A program made the translations under genes and the position numbers. DNA of 64,000 nucleotides, from the NCBI GenBank assembly GCA_003952965.2, contig CM025853.1:6929007-6993006 (forward strand). Reading direction: 5' to 3'. Shown piece by piece: positions 22,398 to 33,939 of the stretch. The DNA is from Morella rubra. Lineage: Eukaryota > Streptophyta > Magnoliopsida > Fagales > Myricaceae. Numbering within the stretch: the first letter of the stretch is position 1; every line of letters starts with the position of its first letter. The notes below the pieces were generated by a model. The model ran no database searches. It was not told the origin of the DNA and saw only the letters and a program-made list of their open reading frames with translations.

Positions 22398-23846
22398 TGT
22401 TAGCCCCAAGGTTGTTTTGCAAACAATCCATAATTGATTTTGATGATAACAAAAAATTCTAAGTTTTGAAGGATTTTAGATTTTACATTATCAATCCACT
22501 TTTCTAAATGTATTTCAAAGATTGAATTTATTTCTAAATATTTCTAAGCGGACTTGAACACCATTACACAAGTTGAAAGATCAATTTTTTCATATTGTAG
22601 GTGTTTAAAGAAGTTTTGGAATGGTTTGGATGCTTTAAAGTTGAATTGGAGAAATTGCTGTCAAAAAACAAATTTTTCAGACTAAGTGTTCAATGTATCA
22701 CATTGAAGGCATGTGTTGACACATTGCACTGTCTCCCGAGAGCAAAATTTCAGACTAAGTTTAAAGTGTCGACACATGAAGACAATGTGTCGACACATGG
22801 TGCGAATTTGCAGATATTCTGGAACGACGCCAACTCATCCAAAAAGTCTCCAAATGGTCTCAAATGACTTGGATGCCCTTCCAACGGCACTTTTGAGGGC
22901 TTTGATGACCGTTGAAAACTGGGGCTATAAGAAGAATGAGATAGAGAGAGAAAGCAAGGACTTGCATCATTATTCAAAATCTACCTCCGATAGAGAGAGA
23001 AAGCAAGATCCAAAGATTTCATTTGTTGATTCCTCCAAGATCAAAGCTCCCATTGTTAAATCTTCTTCTCGTGCTTATCCTTGACGATCTAGCCTCCAAA
23101 GAGAGAGAAGTTTCTTGAAGAAGAGACAACACACTTGCAATCAATCGTGCCCTAACTTCTAGAGAGAGAAAGTGCTTTGAAGAAGAGGGAAGACCACACC
23201 TACCAAGAAAGCTTGTGCTCCTACTTGCCAAACTTTAGGTTTCATTCAAGAATCTTTCTTCTTGCACTTTATTGAGCTTTTCACTTGCTATTTGGCTTAG
23301 AGAGCCATTCCACACGTTGTGAGCTTTCCACTTGCATATTCGGCTTTGTGAGCCATTCTTCATTGTACCCATCTATTGTAAAACATTTGAGTGTTGGGAA
23401 AACACTTGTCCTACTTGTGGGAGTAGAAGAAATCCCTTGGGTTTTGGATTTGTGAGAGAGTTGAAGCGTGAGCTCGAAAAACGCTTTGTAAAGGTTCCTT
23501 AGCACCCCGGAAGCTAAGGTGTATTTGCTATTTGGAGAATAGTGAAGGAAGCCCAAGGAAGTCAATAGCCTTGGGGTGGACGTAGGCAAGTGTTGGCCGA
23601 ACCACCTAAAATTACGGTGTCATCTCTCTAACTCTATCTCTCTTACATTTCAGTACATATTCATACTTGTGGAGATTTATTTATGCTTTATCATTATTGC
23701 ATATATTTTGCTTAGCATTATACACATTCAGATCTGCATTTTAATTGTTAAAAAGGGTATTTTTCAGATCTGGGTTTTTATTGAAAAAGGACTAAGTTTT
23801 TAATAAACCCAATTCACCCCCTCTTGGGTTGTTATTTAGACTCACA
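22398..23846 (+). mobile_element. Solo LTR, Sirevirus-like copia (family S1)
   Basis: It begins TGTTAGCCCCAAGG and ends GGGTTGTTATTTAGACTCACA. It is flanked by an exact 5-bp TSD, CGAAC, at 22393-22397 and 23847-23851. The ends and the internal AACCCAATTCACCCCCTCTT match the LTRs of the Sirevirus at 32038-41348, so both belong to one family. Two exact TGTGTCGACACA or near-exact palindromes lie at 22766-22796. No internal domain is present, so it arose by LTR-LTR recombination. At 1449 bp it is longer than the 1173-bp 3' LTR of the full element. Confidence 0.95.
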
Positions 23847-23851
23847 CGAAC

Positions 23852-26458
23852 CCTTGGTGTTTGATTTTGGTTGCAGCCCTTTATGGATCTAGGTTTGCAT
23901 GGTGAATTAAGGGTAGAAGAATTGGAAATTGGACGATAGAGAATGCTTGTTAGACTAGTTGCTGATGTTAGACAAGTTGCTGAAATGTACTTCTGCAGAT
24001 TTCAAGGCTCGAACTAGGAGTGTATTCTGCTTTAATTGTGCTTATCCTTTGATCTTAAGAGGATCCTAGATTGTAGGCCTAGGAAATAGGAAGATTTTAA
24101 GCCATACCTTGGGTGATTCCGATAAGTATTGGGTGAGATATGTTGTTCAAGGCCCGGACGTCAAGCTGCCAGCAGCCTTGTACGTCCGGAATGTTAGTTC
24201 ATTTCGAGTGCTCAGTTTAAGTCCAAATTTTACGAGTTTGGTCTTGAATTTTAAGTTTATGAAAGAAGAACATTTTAAGGTAAATTTCGTGTGATTTAGA
24301 GGTGTAATGAATAAGTTGTGATGTTTTGAAAGTAGAAGACCGAGCTGGTGGCAGCAGCAGTATTACTCTAGGAATTTTATCTGATATGAAGTGTTTTCGA
24401 CAATGCATGGAATTTCCGATGTTTATGATTTTTATCTTCAAGCTTGAACTATGAAAGAAGAATATTTTAAAAAAAATTTCATGTAATTTGGAGCCATGTT
24501 TTTGAAGTTATGAATTTTTAAGTTGGAGACGTCGGGGCTGCCCGCTTGGACGTCCTCAGCAGCTCGCATTTTCGAGTAAATCTTTCGAGTGGCAAACGAG
24601 CTCCAAATTACCTGGAATTTTAATGTGTTACAAAAATTAGTGTAAGGATCAGTTTGGCATCCAAGTCTTATGGCTTCAGCAACCTTAGATAATACTTTGC
24701 ATCGTAGGATCACCATTGGGAAGTCAAGAAATGTGGGTGATTTTGTATGATGTGCTGAAGTTGATTGAATGATTATTCTCTACATCTAGTAAACCTCTAA
24801 ATGACATTAGTATGACTCATTTGTAGGCAAAGTGCCACCATAAGCTCAAGTGGACGGAGGTAAGTGGAAAATTATGTTTTTCCAAAAACTGGAATGATAC
24901 ACATCATGGATATTTATCATCAAGCATGACATGAGCATTTGCATTTATTTTCTCATAAGGATGAAAGAGAAATTTTATGCAAATGAAAGTACAACTTTAT
25001 GCTACGTTATGATAAGTTATGAGGCGTGTATTTACGATTTCTCATTATCAAGCATTTCACGACATAAGCATTTGCATGATTTCTTAAAGAAGAAAGTTTT
25101 GTGCAAATGAAAGTATGAGAAGTACTGTATGACAAGTTAGTTAAGGGGCTGAGGTTGGTCGGTACCGTACCATTAAGATAGGTGCATCCACTCCGAAGGA
25201 CGAATGCGAGAAGGATGGGTAGCTCTTGAGTATGTGCAATCACATTGAAGGATGCTTTCAAGAAGGTGTGAACCTCTAAGGGTTGAGTCTAGTCATTAGG
25301 CCTGGGGCCACGTCGAGGACTAGCTCAACCAAATGACATATTTCCAAGGGAAAAAGGGAATAGTTCGAAAGGAACGCACAACCCTGACTTCAGGGGTAAA
25401 TGGAGCGAGATAAGTTGCCCAATCAAGAAAGAATTAAAGAATTACTTTCAAGATCAATTACATGTTAGTACGTTGTCTCATTGCATATGCAAGCATTTCA
25501 TTTGGCATTTATGTACATTGATATCCATGAATATGTGAGACATGCACTATTTATTGCATATGATCCCTTACTGAGTCATTCGACTCACAGTTTTCAAATT
25601 GTATCATTCCAACAATATTTCAGGTGAGGAAACCTAAGAAGAGGACCTTAAAACCTAGGAGAGGGGCTGACGAGGACTTCCTCTTCCCTTTTTGTTATTT
25701 CAGTAAATTTCAGCAAAGGTTTAGAGATAATTTTTGAAAGAGCCGACATGAGCCTCCGATGTGTGGTGGTCATGGGTTATTCGGCCTAGTAAAGTTTAGG
25801 GTTTTTAACCAATTGATATTTTGTGACTGTGTTGTAATTACTTCAAGTTATTGTTTGCGGAGCAGGTTCTAATGTTTCATTACGCGCATTAGTCGATATT
25901 TTGTGACTGTGTTAGTACGTTGTCTCATTGCATATGCAAGCATTTCATTTGGCATTCATGTACATTGATATCCATGAATATGCGAGACATGCACTATTTA
26001 TTGCATATGATCCCTTACTGAGTCATTCGACTCACAGTTTTTAAATTGTATCATTCCAGACAATATTTCAGGTGAGGAAACCTAAGAAGAGGACCTTAAA
26101 ACCTAGGAGAGGGGCTGACGAGGACTTCCTCTTCCCTTTTTGTTATTTCAGTAAATTTCAGCAAAGGTTTAGAGATAATTTTTGAAAGAGCCGACATGAG
26201 CCTCCGATGTGTGGTGGTCATGGGTTATTCGGCCCAGTAAAGTTTAGGGTTTTTAACCAATTGATATTTTGTGACTGTGTTGTAATTACTTCAAGTTATT
26301 GTTTGCGGAGCAGGTTCTAATGTTTCATTACGCGCATTAGTCGATATATACAAAAAAAAAAATCACTGTAAGAATTTAGTACGTTTGCTTGAGTATTCCT
26401 TGTTGGGGATGCTCGCGGCTGTTACTAACCCTTCGAGTTAGCGTTTGGGGCGTGATAG
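23852..26458. mobile_element. Gypsy LTR-like debris around the solo LTR
   Basis: The sequence resumes after the solo LTR and ends at GTTTGGGGCGTGATA. It shares GCACAACCCTGACT and TTACTGAGTCA with 889-1150, so the same LTR superfamily is present at both places. GGACGT/ACGTCC-rich blocks at 24155-24195 and 24525-24555 are diverged duplicates of each other. No pol domain is visible. Confidence 0.45.
25464..26351. repeat. 447-bp tandem duplication with filler junction
   Basis: Copy 1 starts at 25464 (GTTAGTACGTTGTCTC) and copy 2 at 25911. The copies are almost identical: a T/C at 'tatgtgag/tatgcgag', an extra A in 'ccagacaa', and 'gcctag/gcccag'. At the junction the stretch GATATTTTGTGACTGTGTT, found inside the unit at ~25824, is repeated immediately before copy 2. 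It looks like a templated insertion at the breakpoint. Confidence 0.93.
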
Positions 26459-27006
26459 ATATGTTATGTATTTTTAAACCCTGAGGCCCAGAGTTACAAA
26501 GTTACAGAGACAACACATTGGTACCAATTGCAACCCATTGAGTGCATCTATTCTAGAAACAAATTATTTATTTTTTAGGTTCTTTCCAAGTGCACACCTA
26601 GATATGGCCAAGCCAAAGTAAGAAAGAATTCTATTGATAGTATTGGCTTAGTTTGTTTGATTTCCAAACTAGGTAGCAACTGTACAACCTATCACGGAGG
26701 TAAACATGACCCATAGTTAGTGCCAGATGAATTTTCTATAGTATTATTATAAAGATAAAAGTTGCTTTACAGTTATAGTTATATGTTATTTGGATTGAGA
26801 TTTACAGTTTCTTATTGATTTTTACTTCTAAGTTTTTAAGAGTTCTAAACGAAGTGTTTTTATTCAATTGTTTTGAAGTTTTAAATGTGATTTTGTTATC
26901 AAGATTGTTTATTTTGTAATAACAGATTTCTACCCCTAATTTTTGCCAATTTTCACAAGTTTTACGCATAGAAGTAACCCCTAACCGTCGGGGTTCGGGG
27001 CATTAC
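26459..27006. mobile_element. LTR-like tail ending GGGGCATTACA
   Basis: AT-rich non-coding DNA ending GGGGTTCGGGGCATTACA at ~26989-27006, another gypsy LTR-type terminus. Its 5' boundary is unclear. Confidence 0.35.
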
Positions 27007-27276
27007 ATGAACAAAGGTGAGCTGAGTGTGCAATTGCTGATGTGGACAGAGATCTTGTTAGTCAAATAAATGGTCAACTGACAGAACGACCAAATATTTA
27101 TAGGGGCCTAAACTCAGTGACTGAAAACTGAAAAAAAAAAAAAAATCTTAGTGACCAATTCGTAAAAGTAGTCAAAAGCTAGTGACTAAAAAATGAGTTT
27201 CCTTTTTCTAAAAAAATCCAGCGAGTTTTTTAAAAAGACACTAAAACCTAGTGGTTGATTTGTAATTTTCCCTTTA

Positions 27277-27792
27277 TTTAATGTTGATTAGGTTTCTATA
27301 CATCAAAGTTTTATGAGTTGTATATACTTTTTAGTTCTCCATGTATTCACTTGGTATTTAAGTTGGGTTTTAGGAAACAGGTTTCATTCAAGACTATTGA
27401 ACACTTGAGTGCATTAGGTAATATGGTATTGATGTAAAAAGTTTTTGTCTTGGTGATTTGCATAACATTGGTTATTTTTCGTATGGGTTAAATTATATGC
27501 TTTTTCACGGAATTACGCCCATACTCAAATAGGCTATAAAAACTTTGCCTTTGGATATTCTATGGCAAAACATACAATTTAATCCAAACTAAAACTAACC
27601 AAAGTTTTGCAAATTACTAAGACAACTTTTTACATCAATACGCTCTTACCTAAGTCACTTGCATGTTCAGGAGTATTGAATGAAACTTATTTCTTGAAAA
27701 TCAACGTAAATACCAAGTGAATTCATGGAGAACAACAGGTATATAGAACCCATAAAACTTTGATGTATAGAAACATAATCAATATTAAATTA
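27277..27792. repeat. Fold-back element, ~220-bp arms
   Basis: Left arm ~27277-27505, right arm ~27565-27792, spacer ~60 bp. Both arms carry GTTTCTATACATCAAAGTTT, then TTCTCCATG and CACTTGGTATTTA, then CATTCAA, and TATTGATGTAAAAAGTT. Arm identity is roughly 80%. No TSD or ORF was seen. It abuts the inverted-repeat border at 27276. A transcript would form a long imperfect hairpin. Confidence 0.88.
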
Positions 27793-28874
27793 AATCAGAA
27801 CATCTCTCCCTCACAACAACAGTGTATTTTCTCCTCCATCTACTTTCTCCGTAAGCCATTTATGCATTACAATATCTTCTCCCTCTTTTGTCACGAATGG
27901 ACAAAGGGAAATTATGAGCACCGAACATTCAACAAGGAAAATGAGAGCAATCCATGTAATTAAACAAATATGAGGAACATGAGTGGAGAATGCAATAAAA
28001 TATAGTACAAGATGCACTAAATGATCTAAAAAAAAGAGCAACATAGAACATAAATTTGATCTATTTGCATGAAATCTCCATATAAACTCAAGTCACATAC
28101 TTAGTGAAAAAAATGATCATTTATTTCAATCCAAGAGTCTCATCCACATTTTAGAAAAAAAGATCAAAGAATATAAAGGTCACATATGTGCGAAAGACCA
28201 ACACTATCAAATAGACCATAAATTTGTGAGAGAGGACAAAGCAATCCAAATGAAACCACTAGTGAAAATGGAAACATATTCTTGGGACTAAAAGTCAAAT
28301 CCAATACCACTAGTATCTGAAATGCAACTTTGTTGCTTGTTTTTCTTCCCTTTCGTGTTTTTTTTTCCTCTCAATAGAATTTATTCTTTCTTTCTCGAGA
28401 GATGAACCAACTCCTTTATGTGTATATATTCTTTTTGTTTTTTTTTTCATTATTGAAGGGAAATAATTGATTAGGTTATGCTAGTTAATGATTAATCTAG
28501 TTCTAAGAACATGTGTCCTCTCACCTGTAATTGCCGACCCAAGTCTCACACATGTGGTCAAGCCTTGTTCAATCATATTGGCGTGCAACATGAAATGTAT
28601 ATGACATAAGCCCTTTAATGATTATTTACCTAGCACCAATATGAGCAATAGGCACTACTCTTAAATCACATTTCAAGCTAGACAAAAATTAAGAGAATAA
28701 TTAAAAGTTCATACTCCAGGATATCAGTTATGTCAATCATCCCAAAGAAAATATTTTTGTACATTTTGACTGAATTGAATAAAATTAAAAACATAAACAA
28801 CATAAAGTAAACTAATCTAATGTATGGATGCAACCTACCCTAATGCATTCAAGAACAAAAATTAACACAGATGT
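27793..28874. other. No gene seen
   Basis: AT-rich sequence with T runs near 28355 and 28440. The short ORF pair at 27760-28044 is antisense, overlapping and not credible. Confidence 0.5.
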
Positions 28875-29466
28875 TGTCAGCATCAAGGGTTGTGATTAAA
28901 ATTAATATCTGAAATGATTTAAAAATATTCTGTCATCAAGTTATAGTTTGTTGAAAAGCTCTACAATTTGAGTTTCCAATACATCAAACGGCATACAATT
29001 TGGAGTTTTCTAGAAGAAGTTATGACAAAATTACTCCAAGGTAGTCAGGTAGGTAGCTAGTTACGACGTCTAGCGAATTTTGGACAATTTTGCTATTTTT
29101 AGCTTGCTCTTTTGGATTTTCAATGTCTTTTCATTTTCCAAAAAATATTTTCATAAGTCTCAATTAATATTTTGGAAGTTGTATAATTTCTCATGCTTGG
29201 AGGGTTGTTCCAAGCTCTTCTATTTAAACCATTCTCTAGCAATGGAAAATACAGATTTTAAGTTTTTATAAAAGTTGACACTTTGGCTACTTTCAAGAAA
29301 GATTTCTTCTACAAACTCTTATCTTTCGGTAGATTTTGATAGGTGGTGAGTTCTTACTTTGTATCCCACGTTGGATTACATTGGGTGATGATAATTTTTG
29401 TATCTCTTTGTGTTATACTTGGGTAGTGAGCTTATCTATCCGAGTGTGATTCCCGACCTTCCCACA
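28875..29466 (+). repeat. Gypsy 5' LTR (592 bp)
   Basis: From TGTCAGCATCAAGGG to CTTCCCACA. It aligns along its full length with the pieces of the 3' LTR. It keeps the empty sites of both later insertions: GGATTTTCAATGTC (target ~29117-29121) and GTATCTCTTTGTG (target ~29403-29407). A degraded primer-binding site may lie just after it (29470-29480). Confidence 0.85.
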
Positions 29467-29490
29467 AATACCTGAGCAAGTGAACCATCA

Positions 29491-30540
29491 ATGGGGGAAC
29501 ATGTTCATCATCGTCGTTGTCGAAGTCGAAGAAACCATGAAGTCCAACGTGATCAACTTGATGTGAGAGTTGATATCCCCGAGTTCAAAGGAAGATGCAG
29601 CCGGATGAGTTTCTTGATTGGTTACATTCGGTGGAGTAGATCTTTGATTATAAGAGATGCCAGAAGAACAAAAGGTGAAGCTTGTTGCATTGAAGTTGAA
29701 GAAATATGCTTCTTTATGGTGGGAGAATTTAAAGAAGCAACGTTCTCGAGAAGGAAGAAGTCGTATGCTACATGGGAAAAGATGAGAAAAGTTCTTAAGC
29801 AAAAATTTTTGTCGGATAATTCCTAGCAATATATTTATCTTAAGTTCCACAACTTCAAGCAAAAAGATATTTTGGTAGAAGAATATATAGCGGAGTTCAA
29901 TCATCTAGCTATCGCTCACTATCTTGGTGGGCTAAGAATAGAGATTGGCAATATTGTTAAATCACAACCGTATTAGACCTACAATGATGTTCTGAAGCTA
30001 GCAATGAAAGTGAAAAAGCAACAAAAGGATGCACATGGAAGTTGGTCACGATTTGGAGCAAAGGATGGTCATTCCAACTGAGACTCTTTAGTCCTAAAGT
30101 TTTTAGCTCCAAAATTTTCAGCGGAAAAGACATCCCTTCAACTCTTGAAGAATGAAGGAGGACCAAGTTCAAGTCGCCAAAATCCTAATGCTCATAAGTG
30201 TTTCAAATGCCAAGGATTTGGTCATATTGCTTCTGATTGTCCAAACCGCAAAGTGTGACTCTTATTGAAGAAGAATTGGTGGACGAAGGTGATGAACTAG
30301 AACCAATAGTGAAAGATGTGAAAGGCAAGGAAGATGAAGATGTCACTTATGCTGACATTGGAGAATCACTTGTCATTCAAAAAGTTTTGAGTTCAGTCCA
30401 TGAAGATTGTATGAAATGGTAGCAGACAAACATATTTCAAACAAGATGCACTTCCCATGACAAAGTTTGTGATATTATCATTGATGGTGGAAGTTGTGAG
30501 AATGTGGTGGCTAAAGAAACGGTGAATAAATTGAAAGTCA
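29491..30540 (+). pseudogene. Gypsy gag-protease, decayed
   Basis: ATG 29491 encodes MGEHVHHRRCRSRRN, followed by VRVDIPEFKG, the start of a plant gypsy gag. After a frameshift at about 29600 two frames share the remaining gag blocks (ATWEKMRKVLKQKFLSDN, and KFHNFKQKDILVEEYIAEFN after a stop). A CCHC zinc knuckle, CFKCQGFGHIASDC, lies at 30199-30240. The protease follows near 30475: VCDIIIDGGSCENVVAKE, with the usual D-S/T-G changed to D-G-G. The frame is cut at 30540 inside KLKVK by the CACTA insertion. Confidence 0.85.
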
Positions 30541-31512
30541 AGACACTACAACAAAAAGTGCCTATAATGACTAGAATAAGGGTCACTTGAAACCCCTTTT
30601 CTGGTCATTACAGTTAATAGGTGGACAAAATGTAGTGGTCAAACGTTGTTCATTTTTGCTCTATCTAGTGAAGTTTGTATGGACCCGAAATGACAGTATC
30701 GGTATTTGCTTGATTTCTCACGAAGACAGTGGTCACCTAAATAACAAAATCTTTTGTCATTAGACATTTTTTTTAGAGCTAATGTCGTCAATATATGAAT
30801 TGTTGCCATAACATACATTTGGTCACCTCTAACAATGTTATGTCTAGTTATCTTACGTGGTCACTCTTACATGTTTTTTTCTTCAATATTATGTGAATAG
30901 TAGCCACTAGCATCGTATGGTCACCACTAACAATGTTCGGTCCAATCGTCTTACGTGGTCACTATTAACAGTTGACTAATCTTATTCTATTTCAGTTTCA
31001 TATGACAATTTTTAAATTGCTACTAACAATATTGTCATCGCCACTATTGTTTCATCCTTTAAACAAATTGCTGACTTTGTTCGTTTAATGCCTATAAATC
31101 CTTTTTCGATGATTTTCTAAATGATAACATCAATACGATTATGACCATTTATTATTTTATCAAAATGTTCAATTTAGTTACGAACATGAAATGGTCGTCG
31201 TATGGCTCTTGATGACAATTGTATGTTCTGGTTTACAATGAGTGATTTTCTACCATGTTATCTATATGTCGAAATTGATTCATATTTGCAAAAATCTAAA
31301 TTGTAGCACAATTTATACCCAATAATAAGCTATCATAATGCCAACATTGGCTCTATTTAAATATAAAAAAATTCTGAATACATAAAAGCAATGCAAAATA
31401 GCAAATTTTTACACAAATCCAAAACCCACAAAAAAGTGCAAATATTCTACAAAAATCCAAAACATAAAGAACGTACAAAGATCTATGTAAGTCTAAAACC
31501 ACTAACAAAATT

Positions 31513-31633
31513 TTTTTTCCTAGGCAAATTGAAGTAGCAGGACTAAGCTTGTGGGGGTGGGGGCCAGGATTCGACCCCTAGATCTATCCCTCCCCAAAGG
31601 GAGGAGGTGCCATCTGAGCTAAAGCTGATTGGC
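31513..31633 (-). mobile_element. tRNA-derived SINE, 121 bp, 18-bp TSD
   Basis: On the minus strand the head carries a Pol III A box (TTTAGCTCAGATGGC), then a B box (GGGTCGAATCC) about 40 bp later, and ends in an A run (plus-strand T run at 31513-31518). The flanks are an exact 18-bp repeat, AAAACCACTAACAAAATT, at 31495-31512 and 31634-31651. A long TSD, A-tail and tRNA-like boxes are diagnostic of SINEs. The A/B boxes could still recruit Pol III but no full tRNA cloverleaf exists. Confidence 0.93.
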
Positions 31634-32037
31634 AAAACCACTAACAAAATTAAAACTAAAGAAACCTTACAACTAGCAATAAAACCCTATCAACCTCTTT
31701 GTGAAACCAATACCAAGAATTGCTGACGTTGCGATACCATTTTTCTTTGCGCCTCCTCATGTTGCTCTCATTGCTGTCAAAGTCTATCCTCTAGTGGGCT
31801 CTCCCATGAATACTATTATGTCTAAATGAGTACCTTTCAATGTAGGAGTATGCAAAATAGGGCTCTCATTGCTGTCAAAGTCTATCCTGCAATGGGCACC
31901 ATATATTTTCCATTCTTTGCCATCTAATGGGCTTGCTAACAACAAAGCAAAAAATCTTTGGAAGAAAGCAAAATTATATAACATATGGGAAGAGTACCTG
32001 TTATTAACATAATCGTCTTTTTTATAATGCTGAGCTC

Positions 32038-32457
32038 TGTTAGCCCAAGGTTGCTCCTTGAGCTATCTAACTCGATTTTGATAATAACATATGAAAAAAT
32101 AGCTTTGGAATATTTTTAGGATACATTGTTGTCAATCTAGTATTCAATCGAGAGTACTCAATTATATTTACATCTCTCTTTAATTCATTATGCCCTATAT
32201 TCAATTTAAACACCATGGTTTGCACCTAAACTATGATAATTTTCATTGTAGGAGTTTTAGTATTGAAATGGAACGGATTGCATATCAAAAAATATTGAAA
32301 AACTCTATCTGCCAAGATGGTGTCGACACATGATTGAGATGGTGTTGACATATAACACAGAAGCCAGAATGCCATTTTGATGGTGTCGACACATGGGAAG
32401 CAAAGATTTTGATAAACCCAATTCACCCCCCCTCTTGGGTTGATTTTTAGACTCACA
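32038..32457 (+). repeat. Sirevirus 5' LTR with 750-bp deletion
   Basis: 420 bp from TGTTAGCCCAAGG to GACTCACA, against 1173 bp for the 3' LTR. Alignment puts a deletion of about 750 bp near 32403, where GGGAAGCA jumps to AGATTTTGATAAACCC. The lost part includes the TATA region, so this LTR could not start the element's transcript. GTCGAC palindromes remain at 32322 and 32385. Confidence 0.9.
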
Positions 32458-32458
32458 A

Positions 32459-32473
32459 TTGGTATCGAAGCTG
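32459..32473 (+). promoter_or_regulatory. Primer-binding site (tRNA-Met)
   Basis: TTGGTATCGAAGCTG follows the LTR by one base. The plant copia consensus is TGGTATCAGAGC, seen intact at 62569 in a relative; here CAG has become CGA. It pairs with the 3' end of initiator tRNA-Met to prime minus-strand DNA. Confidence 0.85.
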
Positions 32474-32528
32474 AGATTTAATATCTTTACTAATTACTAC
32501 TCTTGTTAGCTCTTTTTTTTTTTTTTTT

Positions 32529-33575
32529 CTGAAGTTCAATCCACTAACTATCCTCCTTCATTCAATGGAACATGTTACAACTACTGGAAGGCAAGGATGA
32601 AAATCTACATCCAAGCCGTGGACTATGATCTTTGGAAGATTATCACAAACGAACCTAGACTTCTGAAGGATGATGCTGGTGTGCATAAAGCTGAAAAAGA
32701 TTAGGATGAAGATGATCATAAGCTTATGTCTTTAAATACTGAAGATATGAATATTTTATATTGTGCTCTTGATGCTAACGAATTTAACCATGTTTCTGGT
32801 TGTTAATTTGCTAAGGAAATATGGAAAAAATTGTTAGTACTCATGAAGGTACTAATTAGGTTAAAGAGAACAAGATTAGTATACTTGTGCATAGCTATGA
32901 ATTATTTAAGATGAAATCTGATGAATCTATCTTACCATGTTTACTCGCTTTACTGATATTATCAATGAATTGAAATCTCTTGGTAAAGTCTATACTAATG
33001 TGGAAATGGTGAGAAAAATTCTCAAGTGTCTTCTTAAGGCTTTGGAACCTCAAGGTACTGCTATTCAGGAAGCCAAGGACTTAAACGAAATTGTCGCTGG
33101 ATGAACTTATGGGATCTCTCATGACCCACGAGATGAACCAAGCGAAAGAGACGAGATTGAAGGAAAAGGCAAAAGAGGAATTGCCTTGAAAGCTTCTTAC
33201 TCTAGTAGTGAAGAATCTTCTGATAAAGATGAGATGACCTTGTTTACAAGAAATTTAAGAAGTTCTTTAAAAGAACAAGGTGACAAGAGGTACCCAAAGA
33301 AGAACAACTTTAAGGGTGATAGCAGTAAAAAGAATGAGACCATTTGTTTTGGATATAAAAAGCCAAGTCACGTCAAATCTAAATGCCCCAACATAGAACT
33401 ACACAAGAAGTCAAGAGGCTTCAAGGATAAGAAGAAAGCCTTCTTAGCTGCATGGGGAGAATCAGACGAGAGTGAAAGCGAAAGTGAAGAAGAGAAAGTT
33501 GCAAACATTTGTTTGATGGCAAAGGATAGTGAGGATGAGGTACAATCTTCACATGCTCAGTGCTTTTTCATTTGA
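32529..33575 (+). pseudogene. Sirevirus gag, decayed
   Basis: Broken frames carry the UBN2-type gag blocks: FNGTCYNYWKARMKIYIQAV, YDLWKIITNEPRLLK, then CALDANEFNHVSG and FAKEIWKKL. Several stops and frameshifts fall between 32700 and 33120. The 3' part (33186-33575) is open: SSSEESSDKDEMTLFTR, a basic stretch, and a damaged zinc knuckle, CFGYKKPSHVKSKC, in which the second Cys is Tyr. A poly-Glu/Ser tail follows. No functional capsid is possible. Confidence 0.85.
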
Positions 33576-33939
33576 CAAATTACAAGATGAATTTGATGAT
33601 CAATATCTTGAGCTGAAAAGAATTGTTTCGAAATATAGTTCTCTCAAAAAGAATTTGAAAATGTTTCAAAAGAGAAAGATACTTTGAAAAGTCAAGTGTT
33701 TCTCTTAGAGATGATCTTGCAAGAATCAAAAGAAAATGAAAACCTTTGCAAAACAAAACAAGTCTTTTGATTGCTGAAAATGATTCCTTAAAAACAAAAG
33801 TTGAAACTCTTACGAATGATCTTCGCAAAGTTTACTCAAGGGAAGAACCTTGATATTCTTCTTGGTTCTCAAAGGTGTTGTTTCAACAAAAGTAATTGGT
33901 TATGATTCTTTCAATGATCAAAAATCTTATTCTTATATG

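Larger units (their letters stand above)
19560..27276. mobile_element. Possible TIR-flanked DNA element (~7.7 kb)
   Basis: The left border reads AGGAAAAATTACAAACCACC and the right border, on the opposite strand, AGGGAAAATTACAAATCAAC. Both continue into GTTTTAGTG[C/T]CTTTTTAAAAA, giving about 55 bp of inverted similarity near 80%. The flanks (TTATTTT, TTATTTA) are only suggestive of a TSD. The interval holds gene-like sequence, LTR debris and a solo LTR, so it could be a large Mutator-like carrier. It could also be two unrelated copies of a widespread repeat. Confidence 0.35.

Noticed and set aside
31513-31633. tRNA gene
   Set aside because: A and B boxes exist but no acceptor stem or anticodon arm; the 18-bp TSD and A-tail make it a SINE.
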